Shown piece by piece: positions 11,943 to 24,349 of a stretch of 64,000 nucleotides of DNA. The first letter of the stretch is position 1. Each line of letters opens with the position of its first letter. A program made the translations under genes and the position numbers. The notes below the pieces were generated by a model. That model had not been told where the DNA came from. It was given only the letters and a program-made list of their open reading frames with translations, and searched no databases. The DNA lies in assembly GCA_029721515.1 (NCBI GenBank), contig CM056552.1, forward strand, positions 29,446,392-29,510,391, in the 5' to 3' direction. This stretch comes from Synanceia verrucosa. Taxonomy: Eukaryota > Chordata > Actinopteri > Perciformes > Synanceiidae.

Positions 11943-12752
11943 AAATAATAATAATAATTCCAGTCACTCTTCCAAGCAGTATTTCTCTAACACTGTAAGA
12001 CTCACCAATGGCTTTTTTTGTTTCCAGTCTATTCAGAGATTTTATTTTTAATTCCTCAGCATAAAGAGATAAGAGAACATGGAGAGGTCAGGACTGACAG
12101 CAGGACAGGACATCCAGACACTCTCAGCACCACAGTGGTTTTGTAGCGTACGGATCATTTGTGTTGGAGGGTTAGTGTTGGATAGTGTGTCACAGTGTAA
12201 CTGACAGAGCAGGCCCTGGGCCTTATAGCGAACACACACAGCTGGATGCTGCTGCAGTGATGTTGGTTAAGTACCTGGCTCATGGCAAAACATCTGGAAC
12301 GGACTATTGACCTTCTTTCACATCTTCTCCTCTTGCTGACCTGTTTTCCATTTCACAGACAGCCAGTGCAACACAACGTGTCACAGTGCTTCCTCTTTCT
12401 CAATTTCCCAACTTTTCCTACCTCAGAGCAACTCATCTGTTCTTACATGATGTTCTCTGTCAGTATACCGTATTCATTTCCTCATGGTGACGTAACAGAC
12501 TTCATGCCAGGAAACAAAAGCATGTGGGATCACAGAGGGATTATAAGGTGATTAAAAAGTAAAAAAAATATTTCTCCTTGCACAGAAGAAAAGCTTCCAG
12601 CTTTGGTTCCTGCTAAACTTAACCCACAGCCTGCAGACAGAATATTTCATGACAGGAACTTGGTTTCTGCTGCATGCAATGTTTTTATTTTTTTTTTTTA
12701 TTTGAATATTCTGCTGATGAGGGCTTATCCTCTGCTATCTGGCTCCACGTGT

Positions 12753-12786
<34 letters not shown>
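12753..12786. repeat. (CA)n microsatellite, ~17 units
   Basis: Uninterrupted CA dinucleotides ending in CGTACGT. Confidence 0.96.
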
Positions 12787-12788
<2 letters not shown>

Positions 12789-14329
12789 ACGTTGAGCCAA
12801 GAGATTAACTTGACATGTCAGAAGAGGAGACATCTACAGCTGAATCTCTACAGGTTATGTAACTAGAGCATCCTAAAAGGAATAAAGAAGGGGAGCAGAC
12901 TGAGGACTGAAGAAAAATATAGTTTTATTTTCCTGGTATAGTTTATACAGTGTATTTCCATCAGTTTTACACTGAGTAGAGCCTCTTTTATGCTGATGGA
13001 AATGGGATGAAAAAGACTGAAGTTATGATGGAAACAACCGCATAAGAGCTCAAGCCACACAGTCAAGAAAAAAAAATCTCCAAGAAGTGCAGTCCATAAG
13101 CAGCTATAGCTCTGTAATTCCAATATAAAAACTGCCTCAGTCAGAGTGATACAGTGAGAGTGTCAGTGCGCGGACTGGTCTGGTCTTTATGTGGACATGG
13201 AGTCTTTATATTGACTCCAACACTGGCAACTTTCACTGCATATAGTTGACTACAGGATATTCAGGAAGTGTCTGGAAAGAGACAGGCAGGTGGAGGGAAG
13301 AGGACATTTCCAGACTGAAGTTCCTCCTCTGAGTCATTTTCACTGTGCAAACAGCAGGTTGAAACCAGGACAACCAGCAGCTCCTTCCTAAACCTAATTA
13401 TGGAGATTTTGTTGCATTGGTATGTAGTTAGATTATTATTTGAACACTAATCATGAGCTTGTTTCTAACCTTAACTAACTAGTGAATATTGTTTCCACAT
13501 CTTCACTTCCCTACATGGCATTGTGTTTCTGCAAGCCTGATATGAAACATGGACATATTTATGAAACGTATTTTGGGCTCAGATCGGTTGCCATCCTGAC
13601 TGTACCCTGCACTACATACCTAGAACAATACTAAACAGAATTAGCAGTAATTTTAACCATGAACATGAAACGTAGGTGCCAGGGTGTCACATGAAAAGCA
13701 GTTCAGAGGCTGCATGGCTTTTTGGATTTGATCTTGCTTTTCCACACAAAATACAATAATGTCTCTGAATGACAGTGGTAAAGATTTACTGATATCAAAA
13801 TGACCCACACAACATCTTTAATTTAAATGCCTTTCTCTGCTTCCCAACAGCAACATGTTTGGCATCAGACACGTGTCCTTGAGCACTGTTCTCTCATAAA
13901 AAGCTATGTAATGTGGATAGATCACAGAGTCACACTTTGTTCTGATCTTTTCCTTCTGGCCAGGGAGGAGGAGGAGAGACAGGGGGATGGGATGTTAATA
14001 TGAATCCTCTCAGCCAAATATTTGCTGTGAAAGGCCGTCGTTGCCTATTAGGGTCTCTCTGTGTTTCTATCTTCCTCTCTCTCCCTCTTTCTTTCTGTTT
14101 CCTGGTACATTAACCTCCTCCTCACAATGCTCCCAAACAAAGGAAGGCCTGTATTTGTGTACAGGAGTGTGTTTATGTGTGTGCACTGGATGCTCCACTG
14201 TCCACTCTCCTGCACACTCATCAAACACTCATGCATAACACAGACATGCTGAAACAACACTTGAAATGTATTAATGCAGTAATCCTCCCACTTGCATACG
14301 CAACAACACAAAATAAGAGTGTGACAGAG

Positions 14330-14330
<1 letters not shown>

Positions 14331-14362
<32 letters not shown>
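14331..14362. repeat. (TG)16 microsatellite
   Basis: Uninterrupted; faces the (CA)n tract at 14439, 76 bp downstream. Confidence 0.97.
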
Positions 14363-14364
<2 letters not shown>

Positions 14365-14436
14365 CTGTGTTTAAATCCTCCTACGGGACAAACAGCATGT
14401 TCAGACAGCTGTACGTCATTACAGCCACTCAGGCCT

Positions 14437-14438
<2 letters not shown>

Positions 14439-14476
<38 letters not shown>
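14439..14476. repeat. (CA)19 microsatellite
   Basis: Uninterrupted; complementary to the TG tract at 14331, so the pair could form a stem. Confidence 0.97.
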
Positions 14477-14480
<4 letters not shown>

Positions 14481-14801
14481 GATTGGACTCAGGTCACAAG
14501 TAAAGCAGCTCCTCTTTCTGAATTATTTCTAATAAACACAACAATACTTCCCTTATTGATTTGACTTTTTGACCTCAGAGGTCTGGTGTCAGCATAAAGC
14601 CTCCATGGATCCAAACCAGCACTGACAAGACATAGATGTTGTTACAATAAAGCATCACAGTTTGTACCTCACACTTTCTTCACTTACATCATAAATAACT
14701 GACTTTTTAATGACACAGACAAACCCAATAGATCGACTGTTTACTTCATTCTGATGATCATGATTATCATCGATCATTCGATAGCCAGTTGTTCTACCTA
14801 A

Positions 14802-15336
14802 GGCTACGTTTATATGATGACGGTCTGAACAGAAGATGCAAAAGTGGCGTTGTGTCTTGTCACTTTTTATTCCGCGTTTAGACGAGCATTTTCGGGAGGA
14901 AATCTGCGTACATACGGCGATGCAAAAGTGTGTGGAATTCAACTGGGTATGCATGCCAGTCGGCTAGTTGGCACTATGATTTACCATCATACAACACATA
15001 ATTACAGATCCTCTGTTCAGTAATACTATCTGTGCAGATTCTGTATATTTGTTAGCAGACTCCTGTGTGTTTATTAGAGCTGCCAGAGCAGCTTGAAGGT
15101 CCGACGTGTGGGAATAATCCAACATGTTTGTTTCTTTCCCTGTACTGGTGCATGTGTCTTGGGCAGTGTAGACAGACACACTATAGGGGAGTGTATTCAA
15201 ATTTTCCACTCTGGAGGGTGGTTTCATTTCTTTGCACTTTCAAGCCCCAAAAACTCCATCACCGTCTAAACAAAAGGCACTTCCAGTAAAGTATTTTGTT
15301 GTTTTTACCCACAAGTGTTCTCATGTAAACAGGGCC
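14802..15336. mobile_element. MITE, family 2, with TAA target-site duplication
   Basis: The left end GGCTACGTTTATATGA and the reverse complement of the right end, GGCCCTGTTTACATGA, are imperfect terminal inverted repeats. The element is flanked by TAA on both sides (14799-14801 and 15337-15339), as expected for PIF/Harbinger-type insertion. The 535-bp interior has no transposase frame. A CpG-rich patch at 14870-14930 looks older than the flanks. Confidence 0.78.
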
Positions 15337-16989
15337 TAAGACATAATTTATATGCTGTATATCAGTTAAAAAACATTGGCACCTCATGATTCATATCAGG
15401 ACCTCCTGGTGCACCACTGGTGAACGCACTGTTGGAGCAGCCATGTTTCACTGACTATAGAGGACGTATAGAGTTGCAGCTGCAACAGTCTGCATTCATT
15501 ACATGTTCAATGTAGCCTGTCAGTGAGCCTTGACCAATCAAAGAGCTAAAGACTGTTCACATGACATGACTCACAAACCTTCCTGGACCTCCTGAACTAC
15601 TTCATCTGGGTGTTAAAGACCTGACACAAGCATGACATCACAACTGCACGGTCAATTTTACAGATTTGGGAGAAATATAAAAACATTTCCAGACCAGCAT
15701 GGCATGTCAGTATCACAAATTATCCTCATGTGGCTTCACAGTCCGTACAGGAAACGACTCCCTCTGTTGTTCTCTCTTGTTATTCCTGTGTTACAAAGCA
15801 GACTAGAAATGGTTTCACTTCCAAGCTAATTCATTCATTACGTTGGTTGAGCCTTGCCAGACCACTCTAAGCAAAAAAAAAGCTGGTTCCAGGCTACACA
15901 CCAGAGTTTAGCAAACACTTCCTGTGTCTCTATTCTGCAGAGTCGACAGAGGCACTCAGCTGGGTCCACATTTCCTAAAAAAATTATTTTATTGCACAAA
16001 ATCCATATTTTACCGCTGAATTGTGACAGACAGACTAATTAGCGTGTGTGTGTATTTATGTGTGTGTGTATTGACAGTTGTAACCACATTTCTCTTTTGA
16101 CAGCCTCAATTATCACTGAAACATCAAATACAGAGTCATTATGAAACAACAAGGTGAAATATTTAACACCTTTACCAAAATGTTAAAGGTATGAATCACT
16201 GGTAGCTACATCACTCCACCACCCACAACAACATTAACTGCAGTAAAGCACCTGCCGGGCAGCATAAAACCTTTAAGAATGAATTAAAGTTTCACTCACA
16301 CACACAGAGCCCTACTATCATGAAATGCATGCACACAATTAACACATGTAGGTGTGAATTCTCTGGTCAGGACGACAGACAGAAATCCATCATGGTCAAA
16401 GACCTGAGGAGTTTAAAGGGTTTCTGTCATTTTAACCTTTAAAGAACACAATCAAAAATCTCCTGTATTTCCTACACAGATTAAAACTGTTTCATTTTTA
16501 ATATTTAATATTTTTGCTTCAAATGAAGGTTGAAGCTCTAGTCCTGCACAGAAAACAAAAGTGAAAGGAGCTTGGTGTGTTCTCCCCTTCACAAACACAC
16601 ACAGTGTCCAGACATGAGCAGTACCTCTGTCAGTGCAGCTCCAGCGTCCAGGTGAACAGCAGTGCTGGGTGACGGTGCTCTGTCTCCATCCCGATCAATC
16701 CTTCAGCATCCGAGAAACCAGAGAGAAACCAGCAAACGCCAGCAAACACAGCCTGAGCGTCAGTAAGTCTAATCCACCACGACACACAAAGACAGCAGTA
16801 GAAACAACGGCACTACACTCTGTCCATGTCTTTTGACCAATCTATCCACCTCTGTCTCTGTGTCTCTGCTCTCACTGTTCCTCAGTCTACTCTCTCTCCC
16901 ACTCTCTCTCTCTCTCTCACACAGATTCTCCATCTGCCACCGCCCCCTCTCCATCACCCCTCCCACCTCATGAATTATTAAAGTATCTG

Positions 16990-17020
<31 letters not shown>

Positions 17021-18106
17021 TACACATTTCAAGCTATTTCCAACTGTCCCACTCTGTTTTCATCATAAAGGTTTCTTCAGAACAGAAGTTCAGAGTAAAT
17101 GTGTGTCTTTATTTGTTTGGTTCAATTAGGAAGCTTTAATGATGACCTAAAAACTAAAAAGAGAAACCTGCAGTAACCTTATCCAAAACAACATAAAGCT
17201 ACAATAATGATCCAGCAATGTAACTACTAGCACAATACTAGCAGAATATGTGACAAAACAATACAAAGTAAATAAAAATACAGTAAATAAATTGGAAATC
17301 TGGCAAAAACATGCAAAAAAACACTGCCTAGTCAGTCAAACTATTCTGAATCATTCAAGGTCAAGGGCTAAAACAGTACCAGTTTTACTCTGACACTTTC
17401 TAGAGGTGCTCAAGCACACCTACAGCGCATCTCAGCCCCCCCAAAAATCATTATCAAAACCTTCAGAGGCATCACCTGTGTTACATCACTCTCCAGTGAA
17501 CTCTACAATCCTAAGCTTAATATTGCTGCAAAGGTTTGGTGACTTTCACAGGGGTCCTTTGACCTCTGATCTCAAACTATTAAGTGGAAATGTGTTCTAT
17601 GGGTACCCTTTACAAATATGATCTCTTTATATGAGAATCACATGCAGTTTTGGGTAAAAAAACATTCAGCTTTTTGCAACCTTGCAACAAAACAACAAAA
17701 AACTATGAGATGTGACACAGCATAGGAATGACCATCATATACTTCCATCACAGTGTTCACAATGCTTTTATTCTCTTTCACAATACATTTCAATTCATTC
17801 ATTCATCTCAGCTGCATCTCAGATGAGTCAGCAGGTTCCCAGTTTTTAGATGATGTTCACTACTTCTCTGGGACATCTACTGCTGACCTGCTATCTCCCC
17901 TAAAAACCCACTTGGAGGTCAATGCCTCACCTGAGCCATCTCATCCACACTGCAGGGTTACCTTCTAGACTCGATCAAATGACCAAATCAGTGTTAACTT
18001 TTGGTTTCACATGGGACACAAACAGAGGGCTCCTTGGTGACAGTGGTATAAAATAAACATTTTAAGCTACAGTCCAGGTCATTGGTGTGCCGTGTCAATA
18101 GTGAGC
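15337..18106. other. Non-coding interval
   Basis: No gene recognised with confidence. 16900-17021 is a compound CT/CA microsatellite region. A possible reverse-strand 5' exon ending at 16625 is described among the findings. Confidence 0.55.
16897..17021. repeat. Compound (CT)n and (CA)n microsatellites
   Basis: Two (TC)n tracts, near 16900-16919 and 16988-17003, each run into CA repeats, with C-rich sequence between. Confidence 0.92.
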
Positions 18107-18109
18107 TAA

Positions 18110-18628
18110 TGGTGCTTTTCCACAGGCGCGGTACGGTAGGGCACGGCTCTACACGGTTGTGGCGCTTTTCCACTAGTACCCGGTACTTTTTCTGTACCTC
18201 CTCAGCCCTGGTTCCAAGCGAGCCAAAGCGATACTAAAACATGACATCAGCCGACTGCCTTCCACTGATTGGCCAACGTGTGTCGTCATTGATTGTGCGA
18301 CGTCAGACTAGATTGTAAAAGCCAAACACAATTCGACCCCGGCATTTTAACCGGCAACTGCTTTGCTACTGAGAAAATGGCATCGCAGAAAACAACGGCA
18401 GTCTTCTCTGTCTCTCTTCTCTGTGTGTGTGACAAAAAGCCACAGAGCGAGCAACAAATACATGATCACTTTGGTGACCTCCATTGTTTGTGATAGTAGT
18501 TTGTTGTTCTTCTTCTTCTTGATTTTGTTTCACGGTACTGTGAGGTACTCAGTACTCAGTTGTTATGGAAAAGCACCAAACCTGGGCCGTAGCGTACCGT
18601 GCCATTACTGTGTAGTGGAAAAGCGCCA
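18110..18628 (-). mobile_element. MITE, family 1, copy 2 (PIF/Harbinger-like), TAA duplication intact
   Basis: The left end TGGTGCTTTTCCAC and right end GTGGAAAAGCGCCA are terminal inverted repeats. Each has a second copy of the GCTTTTCCA motif about 50 bp inside, near 18162 and 18570. TAA flanks both sides (18107-18109 and 18629-18631). Relative to 5841-6420 it is inverted. The shared core includes TGATTGGCCAACG, GACATCAGCCGAC and ATGGCATCGCAGAAAACAA. No transposase remains. Confidence 0.87.
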
Positions 18629-19063
18629 TAAGTAGCAGGTTGTTGACTTGTGACCAGTCTTGCATATTATGTAGCATACCACTACAGAGCCTCTTTTTTA
18701 ATATTCTTCCATTCTTAGCATAAATGAGCAGTGATTCCCCTCGTCTTTGATTTCTGTTTTAAACTTCTCAGTGGATCTGTCTGGTGAAATAAAATGTGCA
18801 TTCCTCACACGCTCTCCCCTCATGTACATGTAACCTATAAAAGCTCACAGACACACGCCAGCCATGCATGAACTCATTCACACGCAATACATGCACAGGT
18901 CATGGAGAAGACAGGGCTATTCATGCATGAAGGCAGAGCATGCATGCACACACACCGAAATCTCCCACACTAACTAACAGCCATGCATGCAGTGTTGGCG
19001 AGGAAGCTCCCCCTCAGCTGGAGGCGATCTGAGTTTTCTCATGGATGAGACGTGGCTGGCAGT

Positions 19064-19064
<1 letters not shown>

Positions 19065-19108
<44 letters not shown>
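19065..19108. repeat. (GT)22 microsatellite
   Basis: Uninterrupted TG dinucleotides. Confidence 0.97.
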
Positions 19109-19109
<1 letters not shown>

Positions 19110-19675
19110 TGTGTTAGATGGGAAAATTCATATCTAAATATCAAACTGGTCGCCAATCCATTCCAGAGTCATTTGAGTTTTATTCAGATTTAGAGCAGAG
19201 TGTAAACCTACCAAACCCTCTGTAAGGACGTTGCGTGCAGTCACTGCACCCAGCTGATCAGATACGTTTCTCTGGCCTTGAGGCCCGTATATTTCATGCC
19301 CCACTTAAAAAACCTAAAACAATCCAACAATGTATTTGTTTTAATTAGCAAATTCAAAATACGGGTAAGGTCAATGGTAGGGGGTTGGGTGAAGACTTTG
19401 GGCCTTCAGGGCACGATAAAGCATGATAAAGTGATATTTTCAGTTTTATGTATCTATTTATCTATGCCTGTGTGCATCTCGGCTTGACCTCCTGATCTCG
19501 GCTAGTAGTTTTAGCTCCCTTCTGTCTCCAGTCTCACCCCCAACAATCAATAAGCCCCAGCACGCTGCCGCTGGCTGTGACATGCAAATGACCCTGCATG
19601 TCATTAATAGCTATGCCCTGACAACAATAGGATAACCTCAACCTCCCCTCTGCTTTTCCTTAAGACATGCGCCAA

Positions 19676-19676
<1 letters not shown>

Positions 19677-19706
<30 letters not shown>
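19677..19706. repeat. (AC)15 microsatellite
   Basis: Uninterrupted AC dinucleotides. Confidence 0.97.
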
Positions 19707-19711
<5 letters not shown>

Positions 19712-19842
19712 GCACAAACAACAGCAAAGACAACATCAACTCGTGCCCAGATGGACTCCAGTCAGTTGACCTCTGTTCAGATCTGCAACAGACAAGCAAA
19801 CAGATATCATGATAAGTGCACTTGAGCCCCTGTCATGCTCAG

Positions 19843-19861
19843 CACACACACACACACACAC
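19843..19861. repeat. Short (CA)n microsatellite
   Basis: About nine CA dinucleotides. Confidence 0.93.
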
Positions 19862-19888
19862 CTCGTCAATCACCCTGTTACCACAAAT

Positions 19889-19979
19889 AGACATACTAGA
19901 CAATGGTCTGACGATGATCAACAGGCACAGACTGCTACCAGTTACTCTTTAGGACCCTGGGGAGTGAGAGTTTGCCTTA
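19889..19979 (+). repeat. Shared dispersed segment, copy 2 of 3
   Basis: Matches 6606-6662 and 28034-28088. It directly precedes a MITE here and in the 28-kb copy, with GGGGAGTGAGAGTTTGCCTTA at the junction in both. The two loci therefore share both the segment and the MITE. Confidence 0.85.
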
Positions 19980-20235
19980 TGGTGTGTTCACTGGAAGTCA
20001 GAACTTGGAGCTCTAATCAACATAACCTCAAAGTTTAGTGCTCTCAGCTCTTCCAGCCTTACAGACGCACAACAAAACATGTAGCTACTGTTTACATCAG
20101 CAGCATGAATTCTATGTCAGGTTGGTGAGATTAATCTGACTTTCTGAGGTGGAGATCCGACTTTGGGGAGTTCTGATTTAAATTCTGACCTGGAGCTTGG
20201 AGAATCAGACATTTGTGTATAACTGAAATGCACCA
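19980..20235. mobile_element. MITE, family 3, copy A (uninterrupted)
   Basis: The left end TGGTGTGTTCA and right end TGAAATGCACCA are terminal inverted repeats. The interior is rich in GGAAGTCAGAACTTGGAG-type and matching GGAGCTTGGAGAATCAGAC tracts, giving a partly palindromic element. Flanks are TTA on the left and TGA on the right. The homologous copy at 28089-28644 is interrupted by a SINE. Confidence 0.8.
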
Positions 20236-20863
20236 TGAGTAAAATGTATGCAGCATTTGATCATAACCGCTCATGATTGATGAGTCATGTATTGACTCTT
20301 ATGTATGACATCAATGACTGATCATTGTATATAATGGCCTATATACAATATAGTCAAACATAGGCAACTCCATAATTAGTGAAACTAAAAAAGTAAAAAA
20401 ATATTTCTTAAAAATAGAACCAACTCAGCAACTTAAGACAAGTTAGTTTAGTCCATTATTCTTCCATTGGGGTTAGATATACTGTACGAAACAACATTGA
20501 ACATGAATATTTTTTTGACAGCCAAATTAAAATTACTGTTAGAAAATAACTGAGCTGAGAGTTGAGACTTGAACCTGAAACTGACTGGAGACTGAGACAA
20601 GCAGTTTAAACACTAGTTTTAAACGCTGACATTGACTGACTTTGTCTTGCTAAAAATAAAGCATGAAATTTAAAGCTCAACAACATGGTACAAACACTGA
20701 GCAAATAAAACATAACTCAGAAGATTAAAGGAGTAAGGACAAGGGAAATGAGGACAACTTCATGAAGACAGACAGACAATAACTGGACTCATTACATTGT
20801 ATGTCGTGGGGGGGGGGGGCATATGTGTTAATTAACTTTGCCATTGACCCCTACACAGACACA

Positions 20864-20910
<47 letters not shown>

Positions 20911-21078
20911 GAGTACAGAGGACAGTCATGTCCTGTGGTTATTGAATCAGGCCTGGTTACTGGGAGAGTTTTCTAATCAAATGACAACAAAATGTACAAA
21001 CATAAACTGCTGTGTGAGTCAGTAGAAATCAGAGGATGATGGGTCACATCTTCCCTCTGGTTTAATAGAGTATCTACC
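20236..21078. other. Non-coding AT-rich interval
   Basis: Contains a run of G at 20808-20819 and one microsatellite. Nothing else recognised. Confidence 0.6.
20865..20902. repeat. (AC)19 microsatellite
   Basis: Uninterrupted, preceded by ACAG-type steps. Confidence 0.97.
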
Positions 21079-21080
21079 TA

Positions 21081-21396
21081 TACACTGATCAGGCATGACA
21101 TCATGACCACTGACTGGTGAAGTGAATCACACTGGTCATCTTTTCATCATGGCTCCTTTGATATATAAGACAACAAATGAACATTTAATGCTCAGATTTG
21201 ATGTTAGAAGCAGGAAAAATGTTCCAGCATTAGAATTTTTCAGGAGTTGACCACAAGAAGCAAACAGAGATGGCCCATCCTAATTTGACAGGCTAGAACC
21301 AGCCCAGCACAGCACACCTTAAGGGTTTAGTGAAGTCCAAGCCTCCACAGGTCAAATATTAGGCAGGTGGTCATAATGTTAAGCTCCATCGGTGTA
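21081..21396 (-). mobile_element. Internally deleted Tc1/mariner-superfamily element
   Basis: The ends are inverted repeats: left TACACTGATCAGGCAT...ATGACCAC and right, read in reverse, TACACCGATGGAGCTT...ATGACCAC. TA abuts both ends, as expected for this superfamily. The order of ends and the subterminal GATGTTAGAAGCAGGAAAAA tract match what I recall of a widespread teleost Tc1/mariner family whose transposase would start next to that tract on the reverse strand. Only ~316 bp remain, so the transposase is lost. Strand is assigned from that recollection. Confidence 0.75.
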
Positions 21397-22314
21397 CATT
21401 ACTGACTAGACTGTGTAAAGTATCATCAAAGTGAGCTTCTGGTTGAACAACTAAAATACTTCACACACACACACACATTCATATGGAGACTTCCAGTACT
21501 TTGCCTTCACATGTCCAGACCTAATCTATGGTGAGCAGATACAGTGTGTTGGCTTCTATCAAAAGGGTTTTGTCCAGTGATTGGATGATTGTTGAGTGAG
21601 CCAAACAGCATGGTTGAGGAGCAGACTGCAGCTATTGTACAAATAGTTGCCTTCCTTCCTCTCTTAAATAACATACAACAACACTGGAGCACAGGCGCTG
21701 AGCCCCACAAGAAGCCCCTCTGTGCATCTCACCAAGAGGCATGTTACTGTCTGCAAAGCCCCCAGACATCAGCTCCAGTGAGGGAACATGAGGTTACAAT
21801 AAACAATGACTGAATGAATGATTCATCAATACCTCTGTGCCAGGAACATCCTGTTTCCACACACCACCACAATTAATCCTTTTAACCCACAGCTGCTTTT
21901 GCTTGGTATTGGAAACCACATGTTGAATATTGTTATTGCCTCAATCAAGATGAAGATTTCTGTTTGTTTGTCTGCAGGATAATGGAAAAGCACAAGCTTC
22001 ATTTTCATGACACTCGGTGCAAATCTGTAGCGGTAAAACATGGCAGTTTTAAAACATATTTTTATCTCTATAGGTGCTGGCTGTCAGTGGTGTGTCCTGT
22101 GCATGGTCTACACATTAGACTGCATTTGCCCTGGGAGTGAAGCATCATCGCAGTAAACCTGTTCTCACCACAGGAACCTTTCCAAAAGGAAGACAGTCAG
22201 TCCTCCTTCAGCTAACCTGTCCATACACTGCACTGTTTGCAGCTAACACATTATTGCTAGCCCCCTACTCTCCGACACTCTCTCTGTTTCTTGAACGCAC
22301 ACCTGCTAATGTTA
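21397..22314. other. Non-coding interval
   Basis: A short (AC)7 at 21463-21476 is the only repeat seen. No gene recognised. Confidence 0.6.
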
Positions 22315-22530
22315 CACACCATAGACTGTAAAAAGAATGGATCACCCATTAGTTTGGGGGAGTCCATTTTGTGCTCCTACCATCTTGGATTTTAGTGGGT
22401 GTGTACTTTCCATATTTGGAGGAGAGGCAGTAACTTTACGGGTCAACCAGCAGAGATCCCGCCCACTGAACTCAAGTTAACCGCACTGAACTGAGCTAGC
22501 TGAAGGCTAATCAGCTAGGCTAGGCTAACA
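22315..22530 (+). mobile_element. Fragment of an abundant teleost interspersed repeat (left part)
   Basis: CATAGACTGTAAAAAGAATGG, then CACCCATTAGTTTG, ACCATCTTGGATTTT and AGCTAGCTGAAGGCTAA occur in the order I know from a common fish repeat. Probable right-hand sequence of the same family lies at 24640-24835. Class unknown. Confidence 0.5.
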
Positions 22531-23070
22531 AGCAGCTACCAGCAGCAAAAACAGATCATAATGCTGCTGTGTTTTAAAAATCACCTTTTCAGATTGAGAG
22601 GTTTTATGTGGAGCTGCAGGGTTTGGTGGAAAATTCATTTGTACTATTTAACTGTGAAACGATCGTTTATAATATATTATTTACCGTGTTTCAACACTGC
22701 CTCCATCCACTAACGTTATCCACCACAGCAGCACACAAACAACAGCAGGCGCTTCCTGACGGAGCATCTCTGTCCATGCAAAGTCTGACTTTTTGAACAG
22801 AACAATGATACGAAATAAGGTTGTATTCCTGCATGAAACAGACTCAACATGCTCTGGTCATCTGTCTGTATCGACAGGGACCATGAGTCGGCAATAAAGT
22901 CATTATAAGCCAGCGGCAAAATATGCTGACACATACCAATAAGTGGCAACATCCAGGTAAAATCTATTTTATAAAATCTATGAGTAAAATAGTACTAGAT
23001 ATTTACACACCGAAAAAAATGCAACACTGTGTCTTTGATGGTCGGTTAGTACAGTCAACAGCACAACACT
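22531..23070. other. Non-coding interval
   Basis: Nothing recognised apart from AT-rich sequence. Confidence 0.55.
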
Positions 23071-23384
23071 CCATCCATCCATCTATCTATCTTCCTTCCT
23101 TCTACTACTTATCCGCACATAGGGTTTTAGGGGCACTGGAGCCTATCCCAGCTGTCTTAGGGTGAAAGACAGGGTACACCCTGGACAAGTCTCCAGTTCA
23201 TCATAGGACACATAGAGACAGACAACCACTCATACTCACATTCACACCTACGGTCAATTTAAATTAACCAATTAACCTAATCCCCATGCATGTTTTTGGA
23301 TGGTGGGAGGAAGTCGGAGTACCAGAGAGAACCCACACAGACATGAGGAGAACATGCAAACTCCACACAGAAAGGCCGCGGGCC
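23071..23384 (-). mobile_element. tRNA SINE, reverse strand, body and tail
   Basis: On the reverse strand this matches the body of the SINE at 1704-2059 almost throughout. The CCAT/CTAT tail lies at its left edge and the GCCTTTCTGTGTGGAG portion at its right. The tRNA-like head is not adjacent; it lies a kilobase further right at 24388-24431, separated by a foreign element. Confidence 0.88.
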
Positions 23385-23423
23385 AGAAATGCGGGGTCAT
23401 CCCTATGTTCCCCTGTAGCGATT

Positions 23424-23467
23424 GGGGAACATAGAACCCTTTTTGGAAAAAAGGTTCTATGTTCCCC
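23424..23467. repeat. Perfect 15-bp inverted repeat (left hairpin)
   Basis: Arms GGGGAACATAGAACC and GGTTCTATGTTCCCC are separated by a 14-base A/T-rich loop. Confidence 0.97.
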
Positions 23468-24304
23468 GGTAGCAACACATTCCGTGGAGCACACTTCCCA
23501 TTCCTCACGCATTTCTTGGAATTCAGCCAAGCACCCAAAACGGGCTCGCTGAGCCCAGCGCCCAAAAGGTCGGTGCTGCAGGGCTCGCCGTGCCCGGTGC
23601 TGTGTTGTGGTGATGCGGTCTGAGTCGGCTGAGGCTGCAGACAGAGGTGAGGCTGGAGGAGAGGAGAGGTGACGGGTGGAGGGTGGAGAACAGTTGCCAG
23701 CTGCTGCTGAGGCTCAATATTTGCCAGTTTTTAGTGATTAAAACTCCTCTGTATTTCTGTCAGTTCCTCTCTGTCCAGTTTTTCTTATTCTGACTTGCTA
23801 CACTGTGCCCAGTGTTTTTTTTCTCTGTGGGCATCACGTATCATTTAAGTTCAAAAATCATATTTACAATATTTACAAGTCAAATAAAACATTTACAATC
23901 AAAAATAGCTATCAGTAACATACATACCAGTGGTGTGTGCAGTTACGCACTATCCATATGAAATAACAGCCCTCCATGTGTAAATTATTGCATTCAGAGC
24001 ACATTTTCAATCATGGAAACAACAACTTTAGTCAGAGGAGTGAAATATCTTTCTACTCTTTGATACACTACACGAGGATGATACAAAGGAGGATGAAACA
24101 TCGCAAGATTGTCTGATTGGACGCTGACTTGCCAATGAGCTTGAAGCGTTTCCATGCCACCGGAAAATAACACCAGGTTACGTTTCCTAATCGCTGTTCT
24201 GTCACGTTTGTCCCTGGGCAGGCATCAGATTTGTTTTTAGATATATCACATATAGGCCTATTTGCCGTGGAAATTGGAAGTGATGGTGAAAAAAGTAACA
24301 GACC

Positions 24305-24349
24305 GGGGAACATAGGACCCTTGTTTAAAAACGGGGTCCTATGTTCCCC
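24305..24349. repeat. Perfect 16-bp inverted repeat (right hairpin)
   Basis: Arms GGGGAACATAGGACCC and GGGTCCTATGTTCCCC are separated by a 13-base loop. Confidence 0.97.

Larger units (their letters stand above)
11943..14798. other. Non-coding interval
   Basis: No gene recognised. It holds the (CA)n at 12753 and the facing TG/CA pair at 14331-14476. 14050-14100 is pyrimidine-rich. Confidence 0.6.
18632..19888. other. Non-coding interval with three microsatellites
   Basis: Nothing else is recognised. 18840-18990 contains many ATGCATG steps. Confidence 0.6.
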
